Source of the DNA: Apostichopus californicus
Lineage: Eukaryota > Echinodermata > Holothuroidea > Aspidochirotida > Stichopodidae
Assembly: GCA_020650975.1 (NCBI GenBank)
Contig: JAIPMN010032921.1
Span: 1 to 33,298, forward strand
Length of the DNA: 33,298 nucleotides
Direction of reading: 5' to 3'
Of the stretch, positions 23,435 to 32,124 are shown piece by piece. Below the pieces are notes generated by a model that had not been told where the DNA came from, made no database searches, and saw nothing but the letters and a program-made list of their open reading frames with translations. Numbering within the stretch: position 1 is the first letter of the stretch; every line of letters begins with the position of its first letter. The position numbers and the translations under genes were made by a program.

Positions 23435-24440
23435 TACATCAATAGTTTCTTGGTGCATGGGGCGGGAAGGGGGTGGTTGGAGTGGGGAGCAAAGGGTTGG
23501 AGTGGAGGAGGTGAAGACAGGTTGTTGATCAGAAGAGGTTGACGATAATAGTAAGACAGAAGGAGACCTTGCTGTATGTGTATGTATGTGTGAGGGTGGG
23601 GGTGCAAGGGGATAAATGGTGTTATGAACAAGATAACCCAAGTATAAACATAGATTAAGGAAATTGGGTAAGTGGTCCGGCAAAATGTGTACAGGGTGGA
23701 TAAGGGAGAGCTTATGGTAATATAGTTGAGAGGGGTGCCCTATTTGAATGGATAAAGAAAATTACAACCTGTTTAATTTTTATAACTGCTTTTTTTACTT
23801 AAATATGAATGTGCATTAATTATCAGTTAATTCATATATTAATTAATTAAGAAAGAGAGAGAGTCCTGATAAAACAGAGAGGAAATATTGGGTATTTTTC
23901 CTTTCCTTTTTTCTTATTTCCATTTTAGTTGGTTAATCTAAATCATCGAAGTTTGTATAAATATACTTTAGGTTCCTTTTGGCAAATATGTTTAATTTTT
24001 TAACTTCTGCAGTAATGATGCATCATATATTGATATAATTATATCCTAATTTTTTATTATTATTAACATGTCAATGAGATATATATGATTTTTCAGTGTA
24101 AGCTAGTGCCTCATATCTCTTTATTTAAACAAATTTCATTCTTCATGAAGAATTTATAGGTCAATTCTATGTGTTTCTGTCTCATTTTGTCTCTATTTTA
24201 CTCTCCCATTAATCATATTCCTCACCTGATGACTGTTCCTTTATTGTTGGTTGATTTCTTTATCCAATTTCTTTTTCATTCGTTTTGTTTAACTTCTACA
24301 TTTTCTAAACCTATTAATAAACAACCTTCAGTAACTGTTAAATATAACTATATCAATAATTATTATCTTGTTTATATCATAAGTATCAAGTAGTTATCTT
24401 ATTAATGACTTACATTATATACATCACTATTAATTATACT
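23435..24440. other. Probable intron or downstream sequence, no exon seen
   Basis: A G-rich tract (23457-23520 and 23590-23620) is followed by T-rich sequence. I looked for a minus-strand partner of the exon at 29.3 kb, which the gene model predicts should come next, and did not find one here. The next exon is either beyond the 4.75-kb element or not recognisable. Confidence 0.45.
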
Positions 24441-24443
24441 TAC

Positions 24444-24652
24444 TGCAGTTGCTTGAATCTTTGAGAGTGTTGTACATAGTTTAATATTCCATTAACTTCA
24501 TGTTTATTAATTTCTCTCCCTTCCTCTGTCTGTATTTGCATATTCTCTACTGATGTTAGGATTGGTAGAGAGAGACCAGAAGAGAGGATAATGTTCCCAT
24601 CTTCATCAATCTTACTAAAGGACCAGCCTAGATTCACCCAGGATATGGGAAT
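24444..24652 (-). CDS. Exon 5 of LRR-like repeated-cassette gene (second copy of module A)
   Basis: On the minus strand a good acceptor (TTTTTCTTTCTTCAG) precedes an exon of 209 bp that ends at a strong donor, GTAAGT. It enters in phase 0 and leaves in phase 2. The peptide, about 69 residues, starts IPISWVNLGWSFSK, has hydrophobic spacing like a leucine-rich repeat (LSLPILTSVENM) and ends NYVQHSQRFKQL. It is a paralogue of the exon at 30910-31121: same start (IPI), shared WSFSK, IIL-SG and LNYV blocks, same phases, and about 40% identity by hand alignment. It should continue into a module-B exon at lower coordinates, which I cannot find in the window. Function is unknown; an immune-type NLR/LRR protein is possible. 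Confidence 0.75.
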
Positions 24653-24899
24653 CTGAAGAAAGAAAAATAATAAATATAAATAATATCATCATGTTTGTTT
24701 ACAGGATAAATACTTGAAAATAATAACATTATAATCAACTTAGGAATATTAACTTTATGACTGTTTTGAATTCATATTAATCAAGTGATATTTTTTTATT
24801 TTAATCATATTTTGATGTTGTTTTGTTGATTATATAATGATTAGTAGTTTGAATTTGCTAAAAAAAAGGTAATTTTGTTTCTAAAGTTAGATAATCTTC

Positions 24900-25115
24900 G
24901 TTTCATTTTATTTTGATTACGTGATATTTGGTCGGGGTATTATGAGGGTGTCGTAGTGTGGGAGATGGTTTGGATATGGTTTACCCTCGTGAATGTTATG
25001 TTGTTATTGTGCGAGGGGCGAGAAATAAATGGACCGATGGGTGTCGTACTCGGTAGGTATGGGTGTGGTAGGGGTGATTTAGGGTGGGGCAGCATGCAGA
25101 CCGCTTATACATATT
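24900..25115 (+). other. G-rich intronic tract
   Basis: The + strand carries many GGGG and GGGTG clusters with little C, so the predicted transcript (minus strand) is C-rich here. The bias is weaker but continues to about 26.6 kb, including ten G at 26413-26422. No gene is visible. Possible explanations are strand-biased mutation or an old inserted element. Confidence 0.5.
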
Positions 25116-25143
25116 AAATGTAATTTGTGTTTTACGAGGAGGT

Positions 25144-25185
25144 GGAAATCTGAAGAAAGGAAAATAATAAATATAATTAATATAA
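25144..25185 (-). pseudogene. Relic of a third module-A splice acceptor and exon start
   Basis: AATCTGAAGAAAGGAAAATAA and the following ATAAATATA-ATAATAT closely match 24650-24690, the acceptor region of the module-A exon. On the minus strand this is TTTCCTTTCTTCAG followed by ATTTCCACCTCCT, which resembles the true exon start (ATTCCCATATCCT) for about 13 bp and then loses similarity. I read it as a truncated, dead copy of the acceptor and first codons, left in the intron just upstream of the live exon. Confidence 0.55.
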
Positions 25186-25189
25186 TATC

Positions 25190-26955
25190 GTTTTATCAGG
25201 GTTTAAGGTTTAACATATATCTTGTTTCTAACTAGTATATTATTATTAAATATGTTAATTTTGTTTTGTTTTTATATTGAATGTGGTTTTTTGGAGATAC
25301 TAATTTCACAATCGGATCTTTTTTATATTTACTGATTTGTTTGTTTGTTACTAAATTGTTATTATTTTTTTGGTAGAAAGCAAATATTATTTTGATGACT
25401 AAAAGCAACTGTTGCAATTTATGTATTAGTTTAATTAACATAATTGTGTTTAATGAGATAATTTGACTTTTAAAAAATAAGTTTTGTTTGTTGTTGAAGA
25501 ATATACATACTCGGGTAACTAATTGTTGTTGTTTACTTTTAAAAATAATTTGTTAATCTGCTTTGACTACAAATCAATGGTGGTTGGTCTAGTTAGTAAC
25601 GATATTTAAATTCCTACTTGTGTTTGAAGAAATACAACAACAAATTGTAATAAATATTTCATATTGTCGCTGAATGAAACAATAAGTAAATTAATTGTTG
25701 TTGTTTGTTGTTTCAAAATAAAAAAAAAACTCTTTAAATCCATTTGCCTACATGTCAAGAATTGTAAAGGTGAATAATGGTAGCATCAGTTGTACTTTAT
25801 TTGATAGTATTTAACGTTCATTATGTTTTAAAATGAGGTATAATTTTATTCTTTGTTTACAAACAGTTATTATTATTATTTACCTTTATATGTATATTTA
25901 CTCCTCAATTTAAACAAAGTATATCAAATTCTACTCATAATGCAGTGCTATATAATTGCGTTTTCTTTAATAATATACAAATGTCGACTTGCAAGCGATT
26001 TTATAGTCATTTGTTTATTAAGCATATCAAAACAATTCGTAAATATTTGTTGTTGTTTACTGTTTACTTTGAAGACATAGTTTCCTATAAGGCAGATGAA
26101 GGATAGCTAGTCATGACAGCAACAGTTGTGACATATTTTACAGATATTCATATTGATTGTATAAGAGGGGGGTGACATTTAATTTTTCTGTTGTTTAGTT
26201 ATTATATATTTATTTTCAGTGAAGGTTAATTATCAACATTTCTTTGATCTCACAGACAGTAGTAGATTCAGGAGTTTCCATTTCATGACGTGGGTAAACT
26301 TTGAGGGAGTGGTAGGTTGGTTATTTAAAGATATTTATATCAAGGTTGGACTGTATGCAGGGTTACTGTTTAGTAAATACAAGTTGAGTAACAATTTAAT
26401 GTCCGTGGTGGTGGGGGGGGGGAGTGTTAGCGATGGGTCTTTGGTGTTGTAAATTTCTAGATGTTCATTTCTTGAAAGTATAATTTTATCGCTTTTACAA
26501 TTATTTTTTTATCATATTTAATGATTGAGGAAAATCTCTTTGTGTTTAATCTTACCTAATCATAGCTACGAATTCAGTTAGAGGTTTAAACTGTACCCGA
26601 TGACTGGAGGGTTGGAGTGGAGTGATATATATTTTTGAGGTTTTAGCTAAGGGTTATATGGAGGTGAATAGTTTACTTTTTAGAAAAGGGTGATTTGTGA
26701 TATTGACTAATTCCATTAAAGACAGAAATTAGAGGGAGAAACAGGGATAGTAATGAATAGTTGTTGTTATGTTTAAATTTGCTGAATGTTTATGGTGAGG
26801 CTTGATTGAATTCTAGGTTTACAAACACATCTCAATAATGATCAAACGTAAGCACTTTTAAGAATGTTATCTTCCTCACAATAAGGTGGTCGGGGAGAGA
26901 TTATGTAATATTATATTTCTACAAGTTCCGCACTCACGTGACCCATTGGCGGTGC
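25190..26955. other. Intron between exons 4 and 5, no further exon seen
   Basis: T/G-rich on the + strand, with several AATTGTTGTTGTTTAC-like phrases (about 25520, 25690 and 26050) that may be a low-copy local repeat. Small open frames of 69-77 codons occur but show no splice context or similarity to the gene's modules. Confidence 0.5.
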
Positions 26956-26961
26956 ACTTAC

Positions 26962-27081
26962 GTTTCGACTGGACGCTTTCAACAGGAGCTCTATAGCTGA
27001 CCTCTGTACTGACACATTGTCTTTGTTACTGATGGTTACATATTGTGAGCACAACTCTGTAATAGTTTGAACGTCATCAGC
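26962..27081 (-). CDS. Exon 4 of LRR-like repeated-cassette gene (module D)
   Basis: On the minus strand TTGTTTAACAG precedes a 120-bp exon that ends at AAC followed by the consensus donor GTAAGT. It is exactly 40 codons, phase 0 to phase 0. The peptide begins ADDVQTITELCSQYV and ends AIELLLKASSRN, reading as two amphipathic helices separated by a polar turn. It joins the preceding exon (ending GRWKK) and the following one (starting IPISW) without a frame break. I see no catalytic motif. It is probably the helical linker between two LRR-like modules. Only one copy is visible; the copy that should precede the exon at 31.1 kb is not found within the window. Confidence 0.75.
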
Positions 27082-27536
27082 CTGTTAAACAAGATAAACA
27101 CTTTATTATTATTAACATATAATAAAGGATAAGTAGAGAATAATAATTATTGATGAAAATGCTATTATATGATCAAGTCCTACTTTACTAGTCCTTACAA
27201 CTAATATCTATGATGATTCATGTAGTGTGTGATGAGGCAAGCTGGTTGTAACCTGTATGGGCGCACTGTACAGTACGTAAAGAACGTGTGTAAGGATCCA
27301 ACTCCTGAAATTTGATAAGTTAAAACACTATCATGCCTTATATAGCCATCATGACCACTCGTCTTGTACGGGATGAATAAATTAGTGCAAGTATAAACAA
27401 TTGATATTTAATCGTACGTTACTGTCCATTGAAGACATTAGAGAACATAATAAAGGTTACACATAAAAGTTTAAGGAAGCAATAAACAGCAGGATGCTCC
27501 TTATATTTTACCTCCCCCGTTCACAGACCCCCTCAA

Positions 27537-27549
27537 CCCCCCCCCCCCC
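27537..27549 (+). repeat. Homopolymer run of 13 C
   Basis: Thirteen consecutive C inside a C-rich stretch (27511-27560), about 80 bp beyond the donor of exon 3. Length is likely to be polymorphic or misassembled. Confidence 0.85.
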
Positions 27550-27631
27550 TCTCCTCCACATGCACACAAACACACGCTAATACAACCCATCCAGGCAAAT
27601 TGAATTCAAACAGAACAAAAGTGTAACCAAC

Positions 27632-27687
27632 CTTCTTCCATCGACCGGATTGGAGATCAAGATAACAGGCATTACTCGGCCACAAAA
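27632..27687 (-). CDS. Exon 3 of LRR-like repeated-cassette gene (module C, 56 bp)
   Basis: The acceptor CATTTTTTTCCAG is good; the donor AAG|GTTGGT is acceptable but weak. The 56-bp exon needs two bases (TT) to complete a codon begun with G in exon 2, giving Val, then reads LWPSNACYLDLQSGRWKK and ends in phase 0. The other two frames either stop at once or give an unlikely peptide, and the phases match both neighbours, which is the main support for such a small exon. The W-P and LDLQSGRW pattern resembles the tail that follows the last LRR in some invertebrate NLR-like proteins; this is recollection, not a search result. Confidence 0.65.
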
Positions 27688-28088
27688 CTGGAAAAAAATG
27701 AAATAAACAAAGTACTTTTTATTAACTTAACCGGAGCTATGTATTTATGACTCTCAATAAATTAAAACTAAGCTGCCTTACCTTTTACTTGCATGATTTT
27801 CACTTAGGATCACACTGGCCTACCATCACTTTGACATTCGCCTAACGTTCCCTCACAGGAATGAGCTAAACGTATCTTACATTTTAACGACATGGAATTG
27901 TTTCAACAGTTCTAAACCAAATATTATGTATCATCATTGTTAAAATAAAGCAGAACAATAAGTGACAAATATCAAAATGAAAGAAAGGATCACGGTAGTT
28001 GCTGAATGACAGTAAATATTTATATACTATCTTTAACTGTTTAACCTTGGAAGGATTTCTCTGCTTAATCGCCACAACACAGTAGAGT

Positions 28089-28160
28089 AACAAGTGTTTA
28101 TTACGTTACACAGTCTGTACTGTAACCAATATACATTGTATTGTAACATACTGTAGTGTA
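28089..28160 (+). repeat. Intronic duplicate, copy 1, with a single minisatellite unit
   Basis: This 72-bp stretch matches 28902-28973 with about five differences (shared landmarks AACAAGTGTTT, ACACAGTCTGTACTGTAACC and TACATTGTATTGTAACATAC). Here it ends after one unit of the 34-bp repeat, whereas the other copy runs into the eight-unit array. It marks the edge of a duplicated intron and exon segment. Confidence 0.8.
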
Positions 28161-28309
28161 AGACCCCACACACGAAACATGGTCAAATCCGTGACCCTTG
28201 ACCGACCCAACGCAACAGCGCATGATAGCTTAGCAAAAGCATAATTAACTCACTGATGCATGTGTCCGCGAATGACGATCGTCCGAATATAGTACAAAGG
28301 CATGTCAGT

Positions 28310-28461
28310 ACGTGTATGGTAGGCCATACGGGAAATAATTGCTGATATAATGTTCATACGATATTTAATGCAGGTATTAAATATAATTAATATTTGTAAT
28401 AATTTTAATTCGTATGGACATGAAATCAGCAATTATTTCCCGTATGGCCTACCATATACGT
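28310..28461. mobile_element. Hairpin MITE or foldback element of about 152 bp
   Basis: The arms 28310-28361 and 28410-28461 are inverted copies, 48 of 52 matching, sharing GGTAGGCCATACGGGAAAT and AATTGCTGAT. An AT-rich loop of about 48 bp separates them. It could form a near-perfect stem. It sits within the duplicated intron segment, splitting copy 1 from the relic exon at 28.6 kb, so it probably inserted after that duplication. No target-site duplication could be fixed. Confidence 0.75.
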
Positions 28462-28582
28462 GTGACCGCTACCGTAGTTAGTTTAATATGGTCGGACTAT
28501 AGTTAAGAAACGATTGTCGGAAGATGCAATTTTATACGTGTGACCGGGATCTTAGTTATACCTTGTACACATATAGCCATAC

Positions 28583-28635
28583 CTTGTACATTCTTATATT
28601 ATAACTAAGCTTCTTTTTGTTTTGATAGATATGTT
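28583..28635 (-). pseudogene. Relic copy of exon 2 (module B)
   Basis: On the minus strand the last 10 bp (GAATGTACAAG) and the following donor context (GTATGGCTATATGTGTACAAG) match exon 2 and its donor at 29241 almost exactly. Further upstream, ATCTATCA matches exon 2's ATCTATCAGACC. The middle has diverged and contains stop codons in the exon 2 frame. It is best read as a dead duplicate of module B. Because its donor survives, mis-splicing to it is conceivable. Confidence 0.6.
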
Positions 28636-28901
28636 ATAAACAATAACCATATTTACCTGCAAGATATCCATTATTACTATCACCAATGACGTCAGAGTAC
28701 TCATCTCATAATTACTAACACTCATGTAACCCCAGTCTATTATTTATCTACTTATGGTGTAATTTTGCCATACCTTGAATCAACCTCTGATATAAGGGAG
28801 CTTGTTTGCACAATGCAATATAAATACATCCATTTGCAATGTTGTATCAACAATGTATGATCACCACAGCACAGCAGATTAGTTTAATATCATTGTGGTA
28901 T

Positions 28902-28973
28902 AACAAGTGTTTGTTACATTACACAGTCTGTACTGTAACCATGATACATTGTATTGTAACATACTGTAGTGTT
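28902..28973 (+). repeat. Intronic duplicate, copy 2
   Basis: Partner of 28089-28160. It leads straight into the 34-bp minisatellite, which therefore expanded in this copy only. Confidence 0.8.
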
Positions 28974-29240
28974 AGCCATACCTTGTATTGTAACATACTG
29001 TAGTGTTAGCAATACCTTGTATTGTAACATAATGAAGTGTTAGCAATACCTTGTATTGTAACATACTGTAGTTTTAGCCATACCTTGTATTGTAACATAC
29101 TGTAGTTTTAGCCTTACATTGTATTGTAACATACTGTAGTGTTAGCCATACCTTGTATTGTAACATACTTTAGTGTTAGCCATACCTTGTATTGCAACAT
29201 ACTGCAGTGTTAGCCATACCTTGTACACACATAGCCATAC
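28949..29240 (+). repeat. 34-bp minisatellite, eight units, ending at the exon 2 donor
   Basis: ATTGTAAC (ATTGCAAC in the last unit) recurs at 28953, 28987, 29021, 29055, 29089, 29123, 29157 and 29191, an exact 34-bp period. The unit contains ATACTGTAGTGTTAGCCATA and CCTTGT. On the transcribed minus strand the junction of each unit reads ACAAGGTATGGCTAA or a close variant, the same as the exon 2 end and donor (ACAAG|GTATGGCTA). After the eighth unit come two truncated units and then exon 2 itself. The array therefore begins at the splice donor and carries further copies of it into the intron. Confidence 0.9.
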
Positions 29241-29317
29241 CTTGTACATTCCGTCTTTTTAATTCTTCTGGTATTTTCTCTGGTCTGATAGATGCAGGTA
29301 GTGTGCAGTTCAGAAAC
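29241..29317 (-). CDS. Exon 2 of LRR-like repeated-cassette gene (module B)
   Basis: On the minus strand the exon follows TTTTTATATCAAAG and ends ACAAG before GTATGG. It is 77 bp, phase 2 to phase 1. Spliced to exon 1, the split codon TG+G gives Trp, so the join reads FRKLW-FLNCTLPASIRPEKIP, a good leucine-rich-repeat pattern (LxxLxFxNCxLP). The peptide continues EELKRRNVQ and a G that becomes Val with exon 3. The acceptor is weaker than the others; it is supported by phase and by the LRR register across the join. The donor is the founder-like copy of the adjacent 34-bp minisatellite. A decayed duplicate lies at 28583-28635. Confidence 0.7.
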
Positions 29318-29494
29318 CTTTGATATAAAAATAAATATATCAAATGATCTTGTGTTTCTCTTTAAATACTAACAACCAGCTGACCTTATTATAGCCAGGT
29401 AACCTAGTAATAAACAGAGAATACCTCATGATATTGTATCAACAGAATTCTATTGAATATACCAACGCATAAAATTCAAGATTTTAATTACTGC

Positions 29495-30075
29495 ATTTAA
29501 ATGCTTGCACGGAATGGCACCTTCTTACCTGTCCGAGTTGATCACACCTCGAGTACCCAAACACACCCTTCGCCCTAAGCCGTTCACTCTCGTTCTACAC
29601 AGCACGAATAACAAGAAGCACTATGCCCCGTAGCGTATTATGTCCCTGCACCTGATCTATGGAATGGGTTTCCTTCCAACATTCGCACAATCACAGACTT
29701 CACCTCCTTTAAATCACGTCTAAAAACGCATCTCTTTCATTATAATCTTTACCAACACGCACGTCGTCCACATTTTACCATGTTCTTTGTATCCTTTATA
29801 TATGACCTGTCAATCACATTGTATTGTGTCACGTGGTTAAACACCTGCACAGCTAAAGTACATGTATATTGTCATACATCTCTTACTTACCGTAAATACA
29901 TCAAACAAATGTACCGATTTTTAACATGTATGCTTTACAGGTAATTATTATCAGTTTTATGATCTTATATTTATTAGTTTATACTGTTATATTATATTGT
30001 ATATTATAGATCGTATGTAAAGCGCACATATGCATCTTGGGTAGTGCGCTATACAAGAATATATATATACAATAC
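29495..30075 (+). mobile_element. 3' end of a CR1/L2-type non-LTR retrotransposon, dead
   Basis: Translated on the + strand, 29500-29630 reads LHGMAPSYLSELITPRVPK and after a stop and frame change continues APDLWNGFPSNIRTITDF and FKSRLKTHLF. This order of motifs is characteristic of the C-terminal end of reverse-transcriptase ORFs in the CR1/L2/Jockey-like LINEs. About 300 bp of 3' UTR follow, ending GTAAAGCGCACATATGC, GTGCGCTATACAAG and a TA-rich tail. It is strongly 5'-truncated, has at least one stop and one frameshift, and lies antisense in the intron between exons 1 and 2 of the gene. Confidence 0.85.
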
Positions 30076-30079
30076 ATTA

Positions 30080-30905
30080 CATTATACGTTTATGGGAATA
30101 TATTTGGCCTCCGTGCGTTTTTAGAAAATTAAAATATGCAATTTAACTTATATCAAGAAAATGGAGTAAAGTAATTTGTTTTTTTGTTTGTGTAAAAACC
30201 TTTTTTCCCTAAATTAATTACTCATCTAATTTAATTGAAATAATAGTGTAGTATTTTAATTCATTTCCAATATTCATACTCCCCCTCTCCGACCCTAACA
30301 AAAAAGGAAAAAAAACGTTTCCTTTTTGTCCTACTTGACAGTGAAATGTATTTAACGTTAAGATCAACATTGATTTATAGACATGTTAGGTGCAGCACCT
30401 TCCGTAATTATATGTGAGGCAAAGAGGACATATCTTTACATTTGTATTTGATGTACAATTATGTTGGTCCTATCGCCAAGTTAATTTAAATGTACAAATA
30501 TATGTGTGTACTCCTTAAAGGAATGAACACATTGTACATTATACACAGGTCAACATAGGCTAAGGAAATGGAAAATAATTCCAATATTTCCGTCTTTTGT
30601 CCTAACCTTCAAATATAATGATATAGGATGACAATGATCGCTGCTAATTTAATTACAGCTAATTCAGATTCCTGTCAAGTTATGTGACGTAACGTAACTT
30701 TTTGCATTCAGATGACGTTTAAATTCTAATTTACCCGGCTCAACCAACCTGTCCTATTATGATGGCATCTTTGATATTGTTTGTTTTATATTACCTATTG
30801 TCGGTTCCGTTGATTATAGAATTAAATTATTGAATACTTTCTTAATTTGTTTTGTAATTATCCCAGACTTGACTCTCCTCATATTCATTCTATCTGGTAA
30901 GTTAC
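30080..30905. other. Intron 1 remainder, nothing identified
   Basis: AT-rich sequence with no module-like exon on the minus strand and no recognisable element. Confidence 0.5.
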
Positions 30906-30909
30906 TCAC

Positions 30910-31121
30910 CAAAGTTTCCTGAATTTCTTAGACGGCAGTACATAGTTCAATAATCCTACAATGTCTTCCTCGGTAAGTTCTGGTTGGTAGTTCGTGTCTG
31001 CATTCACCAATAACTTCTCCAGTGATGAGAGGCTTGGTAGAGCAATACCAGACTGGAGGATGATGGTATTGTTGTCAACCTTACTGAAGGACCACCGCAA
31101 CTCTAGATCATATATTGGTAT
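30910..31121 (-). CDS. First visible exon of LRR-like repeated-cassette gene (module A)
   Basis: On the minus strand TTTATCTTTCTTCAG precedes a 212-bp exon that ends TTTG before the donor GTGAGT. It enters in phase 0 and leaves in phase 2. The peptide begins IPIYDLELRWSFSK, contains LPSLSSLEKLLVNADTN, a typical LRR-like run, then an acidic TEEDIVGLLNYV and ends SKKFRKL. It is paralogous to the exon at 24444-24652. Because it begins in phase 0 with no start codon it is internal; earlier exons should lie at higher coordinates, but I find none up to the window edge. Family unknown; LRR and possibly NLR type is the best guess. Confidence 0.75.
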
Positions 31122-31599
31122 CTGAAGAAAGATAAATAAAATAATAAACTGTAGTTTAGCTGCATGACCTCATTGACAGTAAATATTATTGAACGTACTT
31201 ACCGCTATTAACTGAATATTATTTATAGAAGTTCAAACGAAAGCAATACAATGCCCCCCCCCCCCCCAAGGAAACACTACAACAAAAAACCTACAAAATG
31301 ACAAATTAATAAATAAAAAGAAATGGAATGAAAAAGAAGATATTCAACTCGCTACCAACGCGTAGACACCGCGAGTACAAAGGAAAGTCAAGTATGGTTA
31401 AGACTATATTGAAAAAGATCTGCTTTACCCATAAGAAATAAAGGAATAGCCTCCAATTTATACAAGTGATTACAGATCTCGACTTAAGTCATTTAGGATA
31501 AGCAACTGTCATCTGCCCCTCAACACCCCAAAATTAGAAAATCGATAAATTATATAATATAGGCTATTTGTGGAAATGAAACTATATTTCATTTGCACC

Positions 31600-31750
31600 C
31601 ATCGATCATCACATTAGTATAAACGCGGTTGATAACGCCTCAACCTACATACAGTAGCATAAAGAATGAATATACCCTCCCGACACATACGGAGTAAACA
31701 CGACCGACACACGCCCGTGTATACAGCTACACCGTGTATACCGCTACATC
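31600..31750 (+). repeat. Direct duplication of about 150 bp, copy 1
   Basis: It shares CATCGATCATCACATTA, CCTCAACCTACATACAGTA, GAGTAAA-AC-ACCGACACA and GCTAC blocks with 31982-32124 at a 382-bp offset. Similarity is broken by small indels, so the duplication is not recent. Confidence 0.75.
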
Positions 31751-31981
31751 TTAATGCTGATATTAATGATGTATAACATGTAAACAGTCTTGTGTTCTAA
31801 TTCTCTTTATATCTCGATCGACAAACCCACATTAATTTATTACCAGTCTTGCATGATAAAATGGTAAGAGATAAGTTAGAGAATATTATGTTGATATTAC
31901 ATGATATTTGTTTCTGAAGCTAAAAGTTTCTATTATTTTCCCCTTTCTCGTTCCCTACTCTGTACACTCTAGGCCTACACT

Positions 31982-32124
31982 CATCGATCATCACATTATC
32001 ATTAGCGTGATCAGGCCTCAACCTACATACAGTAATCGCAAGAACAAACTGTTCGTCCCAACTCCGTGATGCAGAGTAAATACAACCGACACAAGCCCGT
32101 ATGAACCGCTTACAAGCTACCGCC
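31982..32124 (+). repeat. Direct duplication of about 150 bp, copy 2
   Basis: Partner of 31600-31750. The 230 bp between the copies show no clear similarity. It may be two insertions of one short element or an eroded tandem duplication. Confidence 0.75.

Larger units (their letters stand above)
24444..31121 (-). other. Gene span: partial LRR-like gene with repeated exon cassette
   Basis: Five exons (30910-31121, 29241-29317, 27632-27687, 26962-27081, 24444-24652) join in frame to 674 coding bases, about 224 residues, with no stop. The order is module A-B-C-D-A', so the repeated cassette is about 155 residues. Neither a start nor a stop codon is in view. Hydrophobic spacing in A and across A-B fits leucine-rich repeats. 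What it could be: an NLR or other LRR innate-immunity protein, families that are expanded in echinoderms and other marine invertebrates, or an unrelated repeat protein. The joins rest on phase and splice consensus only. Confidence 0.6.

Noticed and set aside
28949..29240. Regular repeats considered as a CRISPR array
   Set aside because: Units are contiguous 34-bp copies without unique spacers, in an animal intron; this is a minisatellite.
29500..29760. LINE-derived peptide considered as an exon of the host gene
   Set aside because: It is on the opposite strand, has a stop and a frameshift and matches the C-terminal pattern of LINE reverse transcriptases.
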